Shown here: one piece after another, positions 1-8,183 of the stretch
Numbering within the stretch: position 1 is the first letter of the stretch
How the letters are laid out: every line of letters begins with the position of its first letter
Position numbers and translations under genes: made by a program
Notes under the pieces: model-generated
The model's database searches: none
What the model was told of the DNA's origin: nothing
What the model saw: only the letters and a program-made list of their open reading frames with translations
From: Streptomyces sp. NBC_01351
GTDB taxonomy: Bacteria; Actinomycetota; Actinomycetes; Streptomycetales; Streptomycetaceae
Direction of reading: 5' to 3'
Length of the DNA: 64,000 nt
Assembly (NCBI RefSeq): GCF_036237315.1
Contig: NZ_CP108356.1
Location: forward strand, 1,054,001 to 1,118,000

Positions 1-1
1 T

Positions 2-1639
2 CCCGCCGCGCAGCCGACCGCGGCGGGGCCGGACCACCACGGTCCGGCAAGGGCCACGGGGAAGGAGCTCCTGCGGCTTTCCCTCGCCACCCTGCCCTAC
101 GTACGGGACCACTGCGTGTACCTCCAGCCCGAAGGCTGGCCCGAGGACTCCGACTGGTTCCCCGTCGTGCCCATGACCACCATGCTGGAGCTGGCCGCCG
201 AGGCCGCCCGGCGACACGCCCCGCCCGGGCTCGCCGTCGTCGGCTACGAGGACGTACGGGCCCTGCGGTGGCTCGCGGTCGAGCCGGCCGTCGACGTGGA
301 GGTCACCGTCCGGGGCGACGGGCCCGGCCGGCTGCGCGTCGCCCTCGGCGAGTACGCCACCGTGGTCGTCCTGCTCGGCCCGCGGTACGAGCAGCCACCC
401 CCGCCCGACGCCACGCCGCTGCGCGACCCGCGGCCCGCCCCCGTCAGCGCCGAGGCCCTGTACCGGGACCGGTGGATGTTCCACGGTCCGCGCTTCGCCG
501 CCGTGCACGAGGTGCGTGCCGTCGGCGAGGACGGCATCCAGGGCGTGCTGCGCGCGCTGCCCGATCCGGGCGCGCTCCTCGACGCCGCCGGGCAGCTGTT
601 CGGGCACTGGATGCAGCTGCGGCTGCCGGTGGACCGGCTCGTCTTCCCGGCCACCGTGGACCGGATCCGCTTCTACGGACCCCCGCCGCCGGAGCGGGCG
701 CTCGTCGCCGCGACGGCCCGCATCCGCGAGGTGCGCGACGTCACCGTGCGCGGCGACCTCGAACTGCGCCGGCCCGACGGCGACGGCACGGTGTGGGCAC
801 GGATCGAGGGGTGGACGTACCGCCGCTTCGGCGCCGACGAGCGGGTCTGGCCGATGAAGTTCACGCCGGAGGTGTGCGGCATCGGCGAGCCCCGGCCCGA
901 GGGCTGGTGCCTGGCACGGCGGCGCTGGACCGACCCCGCCTCGCAAGAGCTCGTGATGCGCCGCTACCTCGGAGCCGCCGAACGGGCCGTCTACGAGCGG
1001 CTGTCGCCGCGCGCCCGGGCGCCCTGGCTGCTGGGCCGGATCGCGGCCAAGGACGCGCTGCGCGGGCTGCTGTGGGAAGCGGGGGCGGGGCCGGTGTTCC
1101 CGGTGGAGGTGCCGATCGGCAACGACGCGGCGGGCCGTCCGCTGGCCGAGGGGCCGTTGACCGGCGGCTACCGGCTGTCGATCGCCCACAAGGACCGGAT
1201 CGCGGTCGCCCTCGCCCATCCGTCCCGGACGGTCGGCATCGACGTGGAGCCGGTGACCGCCGACCCGGACGCGTTGGTCCGCATCGCGCTCGGCCCGGAC
1301 GAACTCCGCCTGGCCGAAGGGCTGGCCGCCCGCGAGGGCACGGACCTGCCGACGGCGCTGACCGCCCTGTGGTGCGCCAAGGAGGCCGCCGCCAAGGCGG
1401 AGGGCAGCGGGCTCGGCGGCCGGCCCCGCGAGTGGCGCGTCGCGGAAGACCCGGAGAGCCCGGACCCGGGCCTGCTGCTGGTGCGCTCGCCCGCCGGACA
1501 CCGGCTTCCGGTCCGCACCACCCTCCTCGGCGGCCACGCACCGCTCGACCACGTCGTCGCCTGGACCGCCGACCCGGCGGCCCCCGCGGCCCCGTCCACC
1601 GTCCCCTTCCAGTTCACGGAGACCCGTCATGGAACCTGA
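2..1639 (+). CDS. Iterative type I PKS, C-terminal end (dehydratase + phosphopantetheinyl transferase), partial
   Basis: The frame is open from the left edge, so this is the last 545 residues of a larger protein. Residues about 35-240 look like a polyketide dehydratase fold: a histidine in RDHCVYL, the FHGPRF block near residue 160 and the aspartate of LLDAAGQ near 193. Residues about 330-520 form a 4'-phosphopantetheinyl transferase, with the magnesium-binding GIDVEP motif near residue 411 and WCAKEAAAK near 458. A C-terminal PPTase that arms the enzyme's own carrier domain is typical of enediyne-type and some PfaA/HglE-like glycolipid synthases. The discrete ACP gene starts inside the last codons (11-base overlap). 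Which product class it makes cannot be told without the upstream KS-AT part. The domain calls are firm; the product is inference. Confidence 0.8.
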   Translation, partial: PAAQPTAAGPDHHGPARATGKELLRLSLATLPYVRDHCVYLQPEGWPEDSDWFPVVPMTTMLELAAEAARRHAPPGLAVVGYEDVRALRWLAVEPAVDVEVTVRGDGPGRLRVALGEYATVVVLLGPRYEQPPPPDATPLRDPRPAPVSAEALYRDRWMFHGPRFAAVHEVRAVGEDGIQGVLRALPDPGALLDAAGQLFGHWMQLRLPVDRLVFPATVDRIRFYGPPPPERALVAATARIREVRDVTVRGDLELRRPDGDGTVWARIEGWTYRRFGADERVWPMKFTPEVCGIGEPRPEGWCLARRRWTDPASQELVMRRYLGAAERAVYERLSPRARAPWLLGRIAAKDALRGLLWEAGAGPVFPVEVPIGNDAAGRPLAEGPLTGGYRLSIAHKDRIAVALAHPSRTVGIDVEPVTADPDALVRIALGPDELRLAEGLAAREGTDLPTALTALWCAKEAAAKAEGSGLGGRPREWRVAEDPESPDPGLLLVRSPAGHRLPVRTTLLGGHAPLDHVVAWTADPAAPAAPSTVPFQFTETRHGT

Positions 1640-1949
1640 CATCCTCGCCGAGATCACCTCCATGCTCGTGGAAATCGTCGGCGACGAGTACCTGCTCGCG
1701 GAGGAGGTAACGATGGAGACGACCTTCAACGAGGATCTCGCGCTGGAGAGCGTCGAGTTCGTCGCGCTCGCCGAACTGCTGCACCACCGCTACGGCGCCG
1801 ATGTGGACCTCATGGGGTTCCTCGCGGAGAAGGACATGGACGCCATCCTCGCGATGTCCGTCGGTGAACTCGTCACGCACATCGGCCGGATCACGCACGC
1901 CTCCCTCGCCCGCACCTCCGCGGCGGCCACCGCCGCCGCGGCCGGCTGA
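1629..1949 (+). CDS. Acyl carrier protein
   Basis: This 106-aa acidic, helical protein has the carrier-protein core LALESVEF. Ser41 is the expected phosphopantetheine attachment site, although the usual Asp before it is Glu. It overlaps the PKS stop by 11 bases and is preceded by a GGAG ribosome-binding site, so it is translationally coupled to the PKS. That PKS carries its own PPTase, which could activate this carrier. The last 15 residues are an Ala/Thr-rich tail. It probably shuttles the acyl chain between the PKS and the following tailoring enzymes. Confidence 0.85.
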   Translation: MEPDILAEITSMLVEIVGDEYLLAEEVTMETTFNEDLALESVEFVALAELLHHRYGADVDLMGFLAEKDMDAILAMSVGELVTHIGRITHASLARTSAAATAAAAG

Positions 1950-1956
1950 GCCCGCC

Positions 1957-2811
1957 ATGGCCGTCGTCCTCGCGGGCTCCCTGAGCTTCCACGTCCAGCG
2001 GCTCCCGGCAGACGCCGGGGCCGCCCCCGACCGGCCCGTCGTCGTCTTCCTGCACGGGCTCGTCGTCGACAACCTGTCGTCCTTCTACTGCCCGTTGGCC
2101 GTCCCCGTGGCACGGGCCGGGTACGAGACCGTCCTCTACGATCTGCGCGGCCACGGACGCACCGAACGGCCGCCCACCGGCTACGACAGCCGCACCGCCG
2201 TACGGGACCTCTTCGCGCTGCTCGGCGCCCTGGACCTCGGCGGGCGCCCCGTCCACCTGGTCGGCAACAGCTACGGCGGCACGCTCGCCCTGCACGCCGC
2301 CCTGGCCCGGCCCGACCTCGTCGCCGGGCTCACCCTCCTCGAACCCCCGCTCAGCGGCGGCTGGGTGGAGAACATGGTGGACACCCTCTCGGCCGCCGCG
2401 CTCAGCCTGGAGGACAGCCCGGTCCCGACCGAGCTGCTCGGCCTGCGGCTGCGCAAGGCCGCCAACCTGACGGCCATCGCCGACGCCCTCCTCAACCGCA
2501 CCACGCTGATCGACGACATCGCCGGGAGCCGCACCTTCACCCCGGCCGACTACGCCCGGCTGCGCTGCCCGGTGCTGATCGTCTGCGGAGAGCACTCCGA
2601 ACTCGTGCCGGGTGCACGAGAGCTGGTCCGGTACGCCCCGGACGTCGCGTCGATCGAGATCCTGCCGGGCCTGGGCCACGACGTACTCAAGGAGAGCAGC
2701 GGGGCGCTGCGCAAGACCGTACTGGCCCATCTCGACGCCGCGTCCGGCCTGGCCCAGGAATCCGCGGAGGCCTACTCCGGCGACGCGCGGGCGGGAGCTC
2801 TGGTCCGATGA
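1957..2811 (+). CDS. Alpha/beta hydrolase
   Basis: This 284-aa single-domain hydrolase shows the oxyanion FLHGL motif, the nucleophile elbow GNSYGG (Ser near residue 105) and the catalytic His in GLGHDV (near 241). At the usual acid position the protein reads CGEHSELV, so the acid may be Glu rather than Asp. ATG at 1957 lies 7 bases after the ACP stop, and the gene ends in a 4-base overlap with the glycosyltransferase. Position between an ACP and a glycosyltransferase suggests that it releases or trims the acyl chain (thioesterase-like), but this is inferred from context only. Confidence 0.75.
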   Translation: MAVVLAGSLSFHVQRLPADAGAAPDRPVVVFLHGLVVDNLSSFYCPLAVPVARAGYETVLYDLRGHGRTERPPTGYDSRTAVRDLFALLGALDLGGRPVHLVGNSYGGTLALHAALARPDLVAGLTLLEPPLSGGWVENMVDTLSAAALSLEDSPVPTELLGLRLRKAANLTAIADALLNRTTLIDDIAGSRTFTPADYARLRCPVLIVCGEHSELVPGARELVRYAPDVASIEILPGLGHDVLKESSGALRKTVLAHLDAASGLAQESAEAYSGDARAGALVR

Positions 2812-4028
2812 GGGTGCTCTTCACGGTGCCCCCGCTCGCCGGGCACGTCAATCCGACCGTGGCCGTCGGCTCCGAACTGGCGGCCCGGGGCCACGAGATC
2901 GCCTGGACCGGTCCGGCCTCCGCACTGGCCGGACTGCTGCCGGCGCGGGCCCGGATCCTCCCGGCCGGCGAGGAGGCCGGCGGCCGGGAGATCGGCGGCA
3001 CCTACGCCGAGCTGCACGAACGGTGGCGCGATCTGCGCGGGGTCGGGGCGCTGCGCTTCCTCTGGGAGGAGGCCCTCGTCCCACTGGCCCGGGCCATGGT
3101 CCCGGGGGTGACCCGGGCGGTGCACTCCTTCGAGCCGGACGTGCTGGTCGCCGACCAGCAGGCCCTGGCCGGACCGCTGGTCGCCCGGCGGCTCGGCGTC
3201 CCGTGGGCCACGTCCGCCAGTACCTCGGCCGAACTCACCCGCCCTTTCGCGGACTTCCCGAAGGTCGGGGAGTGGGTCGCGGGGCAGATCGCCGGACTGG
3301 TCGCCGAGTTCGGGCCCGACGGGAAGGGGAGCGGGGAGGGGAGCAGGGACGGGAGCGGGGAAGGGGGAGGCTGGGACCCCAGGTTCTCGGAGCGGCTGGT
3401 CCTCGTCTTCTCCACTCCCGAACTGGTGGGGCAGGCCGAGGAGTTCCCTTCGCACTTCGCCTTCGTCGGACCGGCCTTCGGGGCCCGTCCGGCACCTCCC
3501 GACTTCCCCTGGCAGCGGCTGGACCCGGCACGCAAACGGGTCCTCGTGTCGCTGGGCACCCTCAACCAGGAAGCGGGCGGCCGCTTCTACCGGTCCGTGC
3601 TGGGCGCCGCCGAACGGCTCGCCGGGGAGGTGCAGCTGATCCTGGCGGCCCCCGCCGCCCTGATCGGGGATCCGCCCGGCCACGTCCTGCTCCAGGAGCG
3701 GGTCCCGCAGCTGGAACTGCTGCCGCACCTGGACGCGGTGGTCTGCCACGGCGGCCACAACACCGTCTGCGAGTCCCTCGCGCACGGGCTGCCGCTGGTC
3801 GTCGCCCCGATCAGGGACGACCAGCCGATCGTGGCCCGCCAGGTCGTCGAGGCGGGGGCCGGGGTCCGGGTGCGGTTCGGCAGGACCCGGGCCGAGGAAC
3901 TGCGCGACGCGCTCACGGCCGTGCTGGACGATCCCGGCCCCCGCCGGGCCGCCCGGCGGATCCAGGCCTCATTCGCCGCGGCGGGCGGGGCCGCCGCCGC
4001 GGCCGACCGGTTGGAGAAGCTCTTATGA
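2808..4028 (+). CDS. GT-B glycosyltransferase, UDP/macrolide glycosyltransferase-like
   Basis: The 406-aa protein has the N-terminal signature of the MGT/UGT family (VPPLAGHVNPT) and the C-terminal nucleotide-sugar binding block HGGHNTVCESLAHG at residues 314-327, followed by PIRDDQP. It probably transfers a sugar to the polyketide/lipid made by the upstream enzymes. An unusual Gly/Ser-rich insert at residues about 171-188 is encoded by a run of G-tracts (3321-3375). The gene is coupled at both ends by ATGA overlaps. Acceptor and sugar are unknown. Confidence 0.82.
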   Translation: MRVLFTVPPLAGHVNPTVAVGSELAARGHEIAWTGPASALAGLLPARARILPAGEEAGGREIGGTYAELHERWRDLRGVGALRFLWEEALVPLARAMVPGVTRAVHSFEPDVLVADQQALAGPLVARRLGVPWATSASTSAELTRPFADFPKVGEWVAGQIAGLVAEFGPDGKGSGEGSRDGSGEGGGWDPRFSERLVLVFSTPELVGQAEEFPSHFAFVGPAFGARPAPPDFPWQRLDPARKRVLVSLGTLNQEAGGRFYRSVLGAAERLAGEVQLILAAPAALIGDPPGHVLLQERVPQLELLPHLDAVVCHGGHNTVCESLAHGLPLVVAPIRDDQPIVARQVVEAGAGVRVRFGRTRAEELRDALTAVLDDPGPRRAARRIQASFAAAGGAAAAADRLEKLL

Positions 4029-5890
4029 CACCACCCCCGCTCCCCCGCCTCCCCCGGATCCACTGGGTCCCGGCGGTGCTGCTGGCCGCGCTCGGTGCGG
4101 GCACCGTGCGCACCCGGCGGCGGTTGCGGGCGATCCCCGTGCTGCCCCTGGTCCCGCCCGCGGCCACCGCGGTGCCGCGGGCCGCCGGGTGGCGGCTGCT
4201 CACCGCCCGGGGTGTCGAACCGGACGCGGCCACGTTCCTCGCCGCCTGTGCGCACGCCGAGCGGGAGGGGCTGCGGGTGCTGGACCTGCTGCCGGCGGAT
4301 CTGGCGGCCGAGCGGGTGCTCGGGCTGCTGCGGCTGGTGGACCCGGCGGGCTACCGGGAGGACCTGCTGGGCGAGGGGCGGGGGGCCGGGTTCGCCGTGC
4401 TCGTCAGGGACGAGGTACTGGCCCGGGCCGGGGTGGAGGCGGGCGGGCCGTACCCCGAGCCGGCGGAACTCCTCGCGCTCACCCGCCGCTTGAAGGAGTA
4501 CGCGGCCGACGCGACGGGGCTGGCCATCGCCCCGGCGCTGAGCTGCGGGCCGCCCGGCGAGACCCGGGGTGCGGCACGGGCCGCCGAGCTGCGGGCCCAG
4601 GGGATCCCGCCGGGGGCCCTGGCCGCCGCGCAGCTCGGCGGGCTGGCGCTGCTCGCGGCTGCCGTCGTACGCCAGGGGCGGTGGGGTGCGGCCGCGGCCG
4701 GGCTGTACTGGCTGCAGCCGTACCTCGCGCTGGGCGGGACGGGCTCCCCGCTGCGCCCGGCCGATCTGGCCCGGGCCACCGCCGCCCGGCCGCTGCGCTC
4801 CCTGGGCGCTGCCGTGCGTACGGCCTCGGCGGCGGCCCGCCACCGGGAGGGTCCGGACACCGCCAAGGCCGCGGCCTACCGGGCCGAACTGGCCGCCGGC
4901 ACCGACCGGTTCCTGGAAGCGCGCCGCCCGGACTGCCCGTGGTGCGGCTCGTGGCGACTGACCGTACGGGTCCGCGTCCCGGACCTGCTCCAGGGCAAGC
5001 CCGGCCGGTTCACGCTGGAGCGCTGCGAGGACTGCGGGCACGTGTTCCAGAACCCCCGGCTGACCTTGGAGGGGCTGGAGTTCTACTACCGCGACTTCTA
5101 CGACGGGCGCGGCGGCGAGGGGGCCGGCACGGTCTTCGGGCGGCTCGGCGCGGCCTACCGGAGCCGGGCCGAGATGCTCCGCCCGTACGCCGTTCCCGCG
5201 TCCTGGCTGGACGTCGGGACCGGGCACGGCCACTTCTGCAACGCGGCGCGGGCCGTCTGGCCGGGTACCCGGTTCGACGGGCTGGACATGGGCGACGGGG
5301 TCCGCGGGGCGGAGCGCCGGGGCTGGGTGGAGACCGGATACCAGGGCCAGTTCCCGGAGTTCGCGTCGAAGCTGGCGGGGCAGTACGAGGTGGTCAGCAT
5401 GTACCACTACCTGGAGCACACGCGGGACCCGCTGGCCGAGCTGGACGCGGCGGCCGCGGTGCTCGCGCCCGGCGGGTACCTGGCCATCGAGCTGCCGGAT
5501 CCGCAGTCGCGGATGGCCGGGCTGCTCGGCCCCGCATGGCTGCCGTGGTTCCAGCCGCAGCACCAGCACCTGATCCCGGCCGCGAACCTGCGGGAGGCCC
5601 TGACCGACCGGGGTCTGACCGTCCTGGCCGAGCAGCACGGCCCGGCCCACCAGGGCAACGACTTCTTCGGCGCGGTCGCGCTCACCGCGACCCGGCTCGC
5701 CCCGGACCCCGACCGGCCGTGGGGACCGCCGCCCACCCCGGCCGGCCGGGCCCGCGCCGCCGCCGTCCGGGTGGCCTCGCTCCCCTTCTTCGCGGCAGCA
5801 GCAGCGCTCGACGCCCTGCGCACCGCGGCCGCCCACCACACGGACGGCGGTAACGCCTACCGCCTCCTGGCCCGCAAGGACACCCGATGA
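4025..5890 (+). CDS. Fusion of an unassigned (GT2-like?) N-terminal half with a SAM methyltransferase
   Basis: The protein has 621 aa. The C-terminal half is a class I SAM-dependent methyltransferase of the Methyltransf_23 type: a four-cysteine zinc-ribbon-like segment (CPWCGS... CEDCGHVF, residues about 305-345), then SAM motif I LDVGTGHGHF near residue 397 and the EHTRDPL block. The N-terminal ~290 residues begin with a hydrophobic segment and include AVLVRDEVLARAG, which recalls lipid glycosyltransferases of family 2. I cannot find a DXD motif there, so that half may be degenerate or scaffold-like. The gene is coupled by ATGA overlaps to the glycosyltransferase before it and to the gene after it. 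It probably methylates a sugar or lipid head group. Confidence 0.65.
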   Translation: MTPPPLPRLPRIHWVPAVLLAALGAGTVRTRRRLRAIPVLPLVPPAATAVPRAAGWRLLTARGVEPDAATFLAACAHAEREGLRVLDLLPADLAAERVLGLLRLVDPAGYREDLLGEGRGAGFAVLVRDEVLARAGVEAGGPYPEPAELLALTRRLKEYAADATGLAIAPALSCGPPGETRGAARAAELRAQGIPPGALAAAQLGGLALLAAAVVRQGRWGAAAAGLYWLQPYLALGGTGSPLRPADLARATAARPLRSLGAAVRTASAAARHREGPDTAKAAAYRAELAAGTDRFLEARRPDCPWCGSWRLTVRVRVPDLLQGKPGRFTLERCEDCGHVFQNPRLTLEGLEFYYRDFYDGRGGEGAGTVFGRLGAAYRSRAEMLRPYAVPASWLDVGTGHGHFCNAARAVWPGTRFDGLDMGDGVRGAERRGWVETGYQGQFPEFASKLAGQYEVVSMYHYLEHTRDPLAELDAAAAVLAPGGYLAIELPDPQSRMAGLLGPAWLPWFQPQHQHLIPAANLREALTDRGLTVLAEQHGPAHQGNDFFGAVALTATRLAPDPDRPWGPPPTPAGRARAAAVRVASLPFFAAAAALDALRTAAAHHTDGGNAYRLLARKDTR

Positions 5891-6861
5891 AGCGTCCCCC
5901 GCTGGAGCCCCCGGCCCCACCTGCCTCCGCCCCACCTGCCTCCGCCCTACCCGCCTCCGCCGCCCCCGCCGGAGGCGACCTCGCCCGGCGGGCCGGCGCC
6001 GATCCGTTGTTCCGGCTCGTCGCCTACGCACTGGAGGCCGCGCACGGGCGGCCCCCGGCCGCCGTGTGGAGCGCCCCCCACGCCTTCCACCTCGGCTCCC
6101 CCGGGCTGGTCGCGGCGGCCGGCTGGCCCACGGCCGCCGCCGCGGCGCCTCGTACCGACGGGCTGGTGCGGCTGAGCTCCCTCGCCCACCCCGCCGACAG
6201 CTGCGACCTGCCGCTGACCCTGGCCGGGCCGCCGCCCGACGCCCCCGACTGGGCCCTACGGCCGTACGCGGTGCTCCGGGCGCTGGCCCGGGCCGGCCAC
6301 GGCCGCGGCGGGACCGACCTGCACGTGCAGGGCTCCCTCACGGCGGCCGCCGGGCTGGCCACCGCGGAGCCCGCCGACTGCGCGATCGCCCTGGCGGTGG
6401 CCGACGTACACGGCGGCCCGGGCGAGGAGCCCGACCGCGCCCACCTGGCCCGGCTGCTGGCCGACGCCCTTCCCGACGGGGACGACACGCTGCGCCGGGC
6501 GGTGCTGTTCGCCCGCCCCGGGCAGGCACTCCTGCTGGGCCCCGAGCCGGGGCGACGGCAGCGGTACGTCGACTTCGACCCGGCCGCCTCGGACGCGCGG
6601 CTGGTGCTGCTGGCCGTACGCGGGGACCCGGCGGACCGGCCGGCCGAGCTGGCCCGGGCCGTGGCCCGCACCCGCGCGGCCGGGGCGCTGAGCGCCTGGC
6701 AGCCCGGGCAGCGGCCGGGGCGGAGCGTGCTGGTGCTGCTGCCCGAGGCCCGACTGGCGGCGGTACGGGCCGCGGTCGCGGAGGACTTCCGCGACCGGGG
6801 GCGGCCCGTACCGCGGTTCCTGAACATCGCCGTGGCCGGAGCGGCCCGGCGCGAGGAATGA
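5887..6861 (+). CDS. Degenerate galactokinase-like (GHMP superfamily) protein
   Basis: The 324-aa product starts with a Pro/Ala-rich tail and then follows the layout of galactokinase: an APHAFHLG block where galactokinases have the substrate motif GRVNLIGEHTDY, a HVQGSLTAAAGLATA block where they have the GLSSSAA ATP-binding loop, a VDFDPAASDARLVLL block, and an ending like the family's FVVRPS tail. The catalytic residues of both signatures are missing, so it is unlikely to phosphorylate galactose. It overlaps the methyltransferase gene by 4 bases. It may bind a sugar or act as a scaffold in glycolipid assembly. The homology is my reading of spaced motifs and needs a profile search. Confidence 0.5.
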   Translation: MKRPPLEPPAPPASAPPASALPASAAPAGGDLARRAGADPLFRLVAYALEAAHGRPPAAVWSAPHAFHLGSPGLVAAAGWPTAAAAAPRTDGLVRLSSLAHPADSCDLPLTLAGPPPDAPDWALRPYAVLRALARAGHGRGGTDLHVQGSLTAAAGLATAEPADCAIALAVADVHGGPGEEPDRAHLARLLADALPDGDDTLRRAVLFARPGQALLLGPEPGRRQRYVDFDPAASDARLVLLAVRGDPADRPAELARAVARTRAAGALSAWQPGQRPGRSVLVLLPEARLAAVRAAVAEDFRDRGRPVPRFLNIAVAGAARREE

Positions 6862-6894
6862 CCCACCCACCCCCACACCGAGGAGGAACCTCCC

Positions 6895-8172
6895 ATGTCC
6901 ACCCCGTCACCCAGAACGACCGCGAAACGCGGGGCCCGACGCTCCGCGCTCGTGGCCGCACTCGCCACGCTCGGCGTGCTCGGTGCCTTCACCGTGGCCA
7001 ACTCGCAGGCCGCGGAGACCGGTTCCACGACGCCCGCAACCACCGCGGCTTCGGCCGCGGCCCTGCCCTCGTACGACCACGTGGTCGTCGTCGTGTACGA
7101 GAACAAGCAGTACGGGGAGATCATCGGCAGCGCGAACGCCCCGTACATCAACCAGCTGGCGAACGGCGGCGCGAGCCTGACCGCGATGAAGGCGCTGACC
7201 CACCCCAGCCAGCCGAACTACTTCAACCTCTTCTCCGGCGCCACGCAGGGCATCACCGGCGACGGCTGCTACACCCCGCAGTCGATGACGGCGGCCAACC
7301 TCGGCCAGGAGGTGATCGCGGCCGGCAAGACCTTCGCGACGTACAACGAGGACCTGCCGAGCGAGGGTTCCACGGTCTGCACGAACGGCCAGTACGCGCA
7401 GAAGCACAATCCGTGGTTCGCCTTCAAGAACGTGCCGCTGAACACCGGCAAGACCTGGGCGCAGTTCCCGCAGAACAACTTCGCGGCGCTGCCGAACCTC
7501 TCGTTCATCGTCCCCAACCAGTGCAACGACATGCACTCGTGCTCGGTCAACACGGGTGACACCTGGACGAAGAACAACATCGACGCCTACGCGCAGTGGG
7601 CCAAGGCCAACAACAGCCTGCTGGTGCTGACCTGGGACGAGGACAACTTCCTGGGCTCGAACCAGATCGCCACCGTCTTCTACGGGGCGAACGTGAAGAC
7701 GGGCACCTACAGCACCGCCTTCAACCACCACCACCTCCTGCGGACCTTCGAGGACCTCATGGGCACGGCCACGCACGCGGGCAACGCGGCCAACGTGCAG
7801 CCGATCACCGAGGTGTTCACCACCGGCACGACCCCCACACCCACGCCGACACCCACCACGACCCCCACAGCCACACCCACACCGACACCCACACCCACAC
7901 CCACCACAGGTGCCTTCAAACTGACCAACCCAGGCCCCCAGACCTGCAAGTTCAACCAGTCCTGCGCCATCCAGCTCACCGCCACCGGCGGCAAGGCTCC
8001 GATCCGCTACGCGGCCACGGGCCTGCCCTTCGGCCTGACCATGGATCCCGGCACGGGCCGGATCGGCGGCAAGGCGTGGTCCGTCGGCACGGTCCAGGTC
8101 ACCGCGACCGCCACCGATTCCACGGGCGCGACGGTCACCGCCGCGTTCCCGCTCACCGTCAACTGGTTCTGA
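6895..8172 (+). CDS. Secreted phosphoesterase (acid phosphatase/phospholipase C family) with Pro-Thr linker
   Basis: The 425-aa protein begins with a basic N-terminus and hydrophobic segment ending near NSQAAE, a clear signal peptide. Residues about 60-300 match the phosphoesterase family (VVVVVYENKQYGEIIG, HPSQPNYFNLFSG, LVLTWDED, FNHHHLLRT). These supply the metal ligands of an alkaline-phosphatase-like fold. A PTPT linker encoded at 7837-7905 leads to a C-terminal Ig-like domain of about 80 residues, probably for wall or matrix attachment. It has a good ribosome-binding site (GAGGAGG) and follows the galactokinase-like gene after 33 bases. It may act outside the cell on the phosphorylated product, or simply scavenge phosphate. 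Confidence 0.85.
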   Translation: MSTPSPRTTAKRGARRSALVAALATLGVLGAFTVANSQAAETGSTTPATTAASAAALPSYDHVVVVVYENKQYGEIIGSANAPYINQLANGGASLTAMKALTHPSQPNYFNLFSGATQGITGDGCYTPQSMTAANLGQEVIAAGKTFATYNEDLPSEGSTVCTNGQYAQKHNPWFAFKNVPLNTGKTWAQFPQNNFAALPNLSFIVPNQCNDMHSCSVNTGDTWTKNNIDAYAQWAKANNSLLVLTWDEDNFLGSNQIATVFYGANVKTGTYSTAFNHHHLLRTFEDLMGTATHAGNAANVQPITEVFTTGTTPTPTPTPTTTPTATPTPTPTPTPTTGAFKLTNPGPQTCKFNQSCAIQLTATGGKAPIRYAATGLPFGLTMDPGTGRIGGKAWSVGTVQVTATATDSTGATVTAAFPLTVNWF

Positions 8173-8183
8173 GGGAGGCATCC

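Noticed and set aside
3587..6031. Very long open frame on the minus strand opposite the glycosyltransferase and methyltransferase genes
   Set aside because: It is a by-product of high GC codon bias. The translation is Arg/Pro/Gly-rich without motifs, whereas the + strand genes have clear domains and overlapping starts.
5887..6861. Functional galactokinase
   Set aside because: Both catalytic signatures are missing, so only a degenerate homologue can be claimed.
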